This document shows positions 6,456-8,167 of a DNA stretch of 8,167 nt, piece after piece. This stretch comes from Alphaproteobacteria bacterium. Its GTDB lineage: Bacteria > Pseudomonadota > Alphaproteobacteria > Rs-D84. Every line of letters begins with the position of its first letter. Within the stretch, counting starts at the first letter, position 1. The stretch is from the NCBI GenBank assembly GCA_024402755.1, contig JAKSTD010000013.1, positions 1-8,167 of the forward strand, given 5' to 3'. The position numbers and the translations under genes are program-made. Under the pieces are notes generated by a model. It saw only the letters and a program-made list of their open reading frames with translations. It was not told the DNA's origin and ran no database searches.

Positions 6456-6467
6456 TACTCTGTGCAA
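6438..6467 (-). promoter_or_regulatory. Alternative promoter P2 for the ileS leader
   Basis: Minus-strand TTGCAC (6467-6462), an 18-nt spacer and a perfect TATAAT (6443-6438) give an alternative start at about 6431, roughly 50 nt upstream of the leader-peptide ATG. It overlaps the plus-strand promoter at 6427-6455 on the opposite strand, so the two could compete for RNA polymerase. Which minus-strand promoter is used cannot be settled by eye. Confidence 0.45.
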
Positions 6468-6479
6468 GTGATGGCCGGA

Positions 6480-6503
6480 TAAAAAAACTAAAAGGTTTTT
6501 TTA
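6480..6503 (+). promoter_or_regulatory. Inverted repeat enclosing the ribosome binding site and start of the 126-aa gene
   Basis: TAAAAAAAC (6480-6488) and GTTTTTTTA (6495-6503) are perfect 9-bp reverse complements around a 6-nt loop, TAAAAG. The Shine-Dalgarno AAAGG (6491-6495) lies in the loop and its edge, and the right arm ends on the A of the ATG. The hairpin is almost entirely A-U paired and would be weak, so it could act as a temperature- or ribosome-sensitive block on initiation. Simple A/T richness could also produce it. Confidence 0.4.
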
Positions 6504-6883
6504 TGTTCACACAACGCGATAAAATTAAAGAACTTGCGGGATATATGGTCAGGGATAAAAATACCCAATGTTTTGTTTTCCGAAATGTTAACTATAAACC
6601 AAATGGCGTTTCAGAAGTTATTACATGTGAATACACCATCAAAGACATACGCATAGTATATAATGAATGGTTTGTTGAAGGTTTTGAACTGGCCAGCAAA
6701 ATGAAATTACCCGGCACAGAAAAACATGGTCAACTGGTCAAAGGTAGCGGTGTTATTATTTCGACCAATAACAAAGGTACATATACTTTTTATGGGTGTG
6801 ATGCGATATCTATCAAGAACGCCTGTGAATTAAATCGTGATTTAACATCATATATGCTAGAAAACCATACAATACAGAAATAA
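6503..6883 (+). CDS. Hypothetical protein, 126 aa
   Basis: I do not recognise this family. The protein is soluble-looking, with no signal peptide or membrane segment, and mixes charged and aromatic residues. It has a lysine-rich start (RDKIKELAGYMVRDK), a central WFVEGFELASKMKLPG (56-71) and a glycine-containing KGSGVIISTNNKGTYTFYG (80-98). Four cysteines (C23, C42, C99, C108) are not in pairs typical of zinc ribbons. Support for a real gene is good: a near-consensus promoter 48 nt upstream, a Shine-Dalgarno AAAGG at 6491-6495 with 7-nt spacing, and a stop codon that runs straight into an intrinsic terminator. It is transcribed alone, divergently from ileS and convergent with pheT, so the neighbours say little about its role. 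The gene could be lineage-restricted. Confidence 0.8.
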   Translation: MFTQRDKIKELAGYMVRDKNTQCFVFRNVNYKPNGVSEVITCEYTIKDIRIVYNEWFVEGFELASKMKLPGTEKHGQLVKGSGVIISTNNKGTYTFYGCDAISIKNACELNRDLTSYMLENHTIQK

Positions 6884-6908
6884 AAAACCGCCGTATCGGC
6901 GGTTTTTT
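6882..6908. terminator. Bidirectional intrinsic terminator between the 126-aa gene and pheT
   Basis: AAAAAACCGCCG (6882-6893), loop TAT (6894-6896) and CGGCGGTTTTTT (6897-6908) form a perfect 12-bp stem. It has a U-tract on either strand, so it ends both converging transcripts. Its arms overlap the stop codons of both genes (TAA at 6881-6883 on plus and 6910-6908 on minus). Confidence 0.92.
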
Positions 6909-8167
6909 TATGCGCGTAATTTTGCACCGCATTTTTTTTCTATCTCTTTAATCACTTTATCTTGAATTTCCAGTAATTCTTTATCCGACATATTGCTATC
7001 TGGGTAAATTGTCACTGTAAAAGCAATGGACTTTTTACCGTCCCCCATATCAAATGCATCAAATATCACAGCATCAAAAATTCTGGAATCGGCAGATACA
7101 GCCGTAGAGATAATTTTTTCAGCTGCAAAATTATTATCAACAACAAATGCAAAATCACGCGTTATCGGCATAAATTCTGTAATCGGTATTTTTTTATTTT
7201 TTGGGTTTTGTGGCAGATTTTCTATATTATCCACCAAAGCGACATAAACTTTGGTTTTAATATGCATTTGTTTTGCCACATTTGGATGAAGTTGTCCAAA
7301 TTCACCCAAAATCTTTTTACCCTGGACAATTCTACCGTATTTAAATGGGTGTGCCCAACGCGGTGCATTATTTGTTTCGATTGTATATTTTTGTGCGCCA
7401 AGTAATGAAACTATATCTGCCTTGACATCAAAAACATCAATGTCGCGATTGCGTTTTTGCCAATGCCGCGGTGATGTCTCTCCACTGCGAACTATACAAA
7501 TTGATACATGTTGTTCACCTGGCATATCACCATCAAACACAGTCCCCATCTCAAACATATTTAAATCAGGAAAACCACGTTTTTCATTATTTGCAACAGC
7601 AACCAAAAGATTTTCCAACAAATTATTTCTGGCAGTATCTAAATCAACAGTAATCGGATTCGCGATACGAATAATTGGTTTATCTATCAATAAATTTTCT
7701 AATTTTGAACTACCAAAACCAAATGTAATTGATTCATTTAATCCACGATTTACCAAATGTGTTTTTAAACCGATACAGTTTTTATTTTCAATTTTATCAC
7801 GATTAGATATTTTTTCTTGTAAAACAATGTTGTTTAAACCAACCTTGTCATAACCATAAATTCGTATCAATTCAGACACTATGTTTTCTGGTATCACAAC
7901 ATCTGTTCTTTGCGGATTTGGTGTAATTATCCAATTACCTTGTTTATCTTCTTTTATTTCAAAATGAAGTTTTTCTAAAATATTTTTTTGTGTTTTTTCG
8001 TCCAGTTTTAACCCAGTCTTTTTTTCAAACAGCGATGGGGTGTAAACGACAGATTCTGGTGTATATAATACACGACCAGCACAACGAACATTGACAATTT
8101 TTCCACCACACACATTCATTATTACTGCGGCAGCTTTTGATAATGCGCGCAAAGTTCCATCTGGATT
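6908..8167 (-). CDS. pheT: Phenylalanyl-tRNA synthetase beta subunit, C-terminal half (gene runs off the window)
   Basis: PheT pairs with PheS in the (alpha-beta)2 enzyme that charges tRNA-Phe. The window holds 419 codons of a protein usually near 800 aa; the true start lies beyond 8167. The frame is open to the edge (NPDGTLRALSKAA), and the TTG at 8152 is an internal Leu codon, not a start. In window residues: the end of the B3/B4 editing region (1-30, ALSKAAAVIMNVCGG); the B5 domain (about 35-110, with RTDVVIPENIVSELIRIYGY); the catalytic-like B6/B7 fold (about 125-325, with NPITVDLDTARNNLLENLL, MFEMGTVF and GEFGQLHP); and a C-terminal FDX-ACB anticodon-binding domain of about 88 residues starting at FMPITRDFAFVV and ending KKCGAKLRA. 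It ends in the shared terminator. pheS is expected upstream, outside the window. Confidence 0.95.
   Translation of the reverse strand, partial: NPDGTLRALSKAAAVIMNVCGGKIVNVRCAGRVLYTPESVVYTPSLFEKKTGLKLDEKTQKNILEKLHFEIKEDKQGNWIITPNPQRTDVVIPENIVSELIRIYGYDKVGLNNIVLQEKISNRDKIENKNCIGLKTHLVNRGLNESITFGFGSSKLENLLIDKPIIRIANPITVDLDTARNNLLENLLVAVANNEKRGFPDLNMFEMGTVFDGDMPGEQHVSICIVRSGETSPRHWQKRNRDIDVFDVKADIVSLLGAQKYTIETNNAPRWAHPFKYGRIVQGKKILGEFGQLHPNVAKQMHIKTKVYVALVDNIENLPQNPKNKKIPITEFMPITRDFAFVVDNNFAAEKIISTAVSADSRIFDAVIFDAFDMGDGKKSIAFTVTIYPDSNMSDKELLEIQDKVIKEIEKKCGAKLRA

Noticed and set aside
8150..8152. TTG at 8152 as the start of pheT
   Set aside because: The frame continues to the window edge with conserved PheT sequence (PDGTLRALSKAA), so this codon is an internal leucine and the gene is partial.

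Overview
The window is an AT-rich piece of a bacterial chromosome carrying only housekeeping genes. It most likely comes from an alphaproteobacterium with a reduced or host-associated style of genome. The inference rests on the AT-rich coding, tightly packed genes with 3-4 nt junctions, a CCA-encoded tRNA, and an isoleucyl-tRNA synthetase of the long, eukaryote-like (IleS2) class. The lineage is not proven by anything seen here.

Layout. On the + strand come fabG (3-oxoacyl-ACP reductase) and, 3 nt later, mnmG (tRNA U34 modification enzyme, with an apparent internal C-terminal deletion), then a tRNA-Thr(CGU) gene. On the - strand, converging on that tRNA, lies a two-gene operon, ileS then nth (endonuclease III), joined by an ATGA overlap. 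Upstream of ileS is a 223-nt divergent intergenic region. On its + side a promoter drives a small gene of unknown function (126 aa). That gene and the converging pheT (- strand, running off the right edge) share one symmetrical intrinsic terminator.

The most interesting element is the ileS leader, on the - strand between about 6382 and 6280. It encodes a 10-residue peptide, MDKKTIIIIK, with four consecutive isoleucine codons (ATA ATC ATT ATT). A GC-rich hairpin followed by six U residues then stands just before the ileS ribosome binding site. A competing hairpin that would break the terminator can be drawn, and its upstream arm lies where a ribosome at the peptide's stop codon would cover it. 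This is the architecture of a ribosome-mediated transcription attenuator responding to charged tRNA-Ile, placed on the gene that makes charged tRNA-Ile.

How the genes fit together: five features serve translation or tRNA (mnmG, tRNA-Thr, ileS, its leader, pheT), fabG serves fatty-acid elongation, and nth serves base-excision repair as a passenger of the ileS transcript. No mobile element, CRISPR array, phage gene or replication origin was seen. The longest gene-free stretch is the 6280-6502 region, and it is largely filled by the promoters and leader described below.
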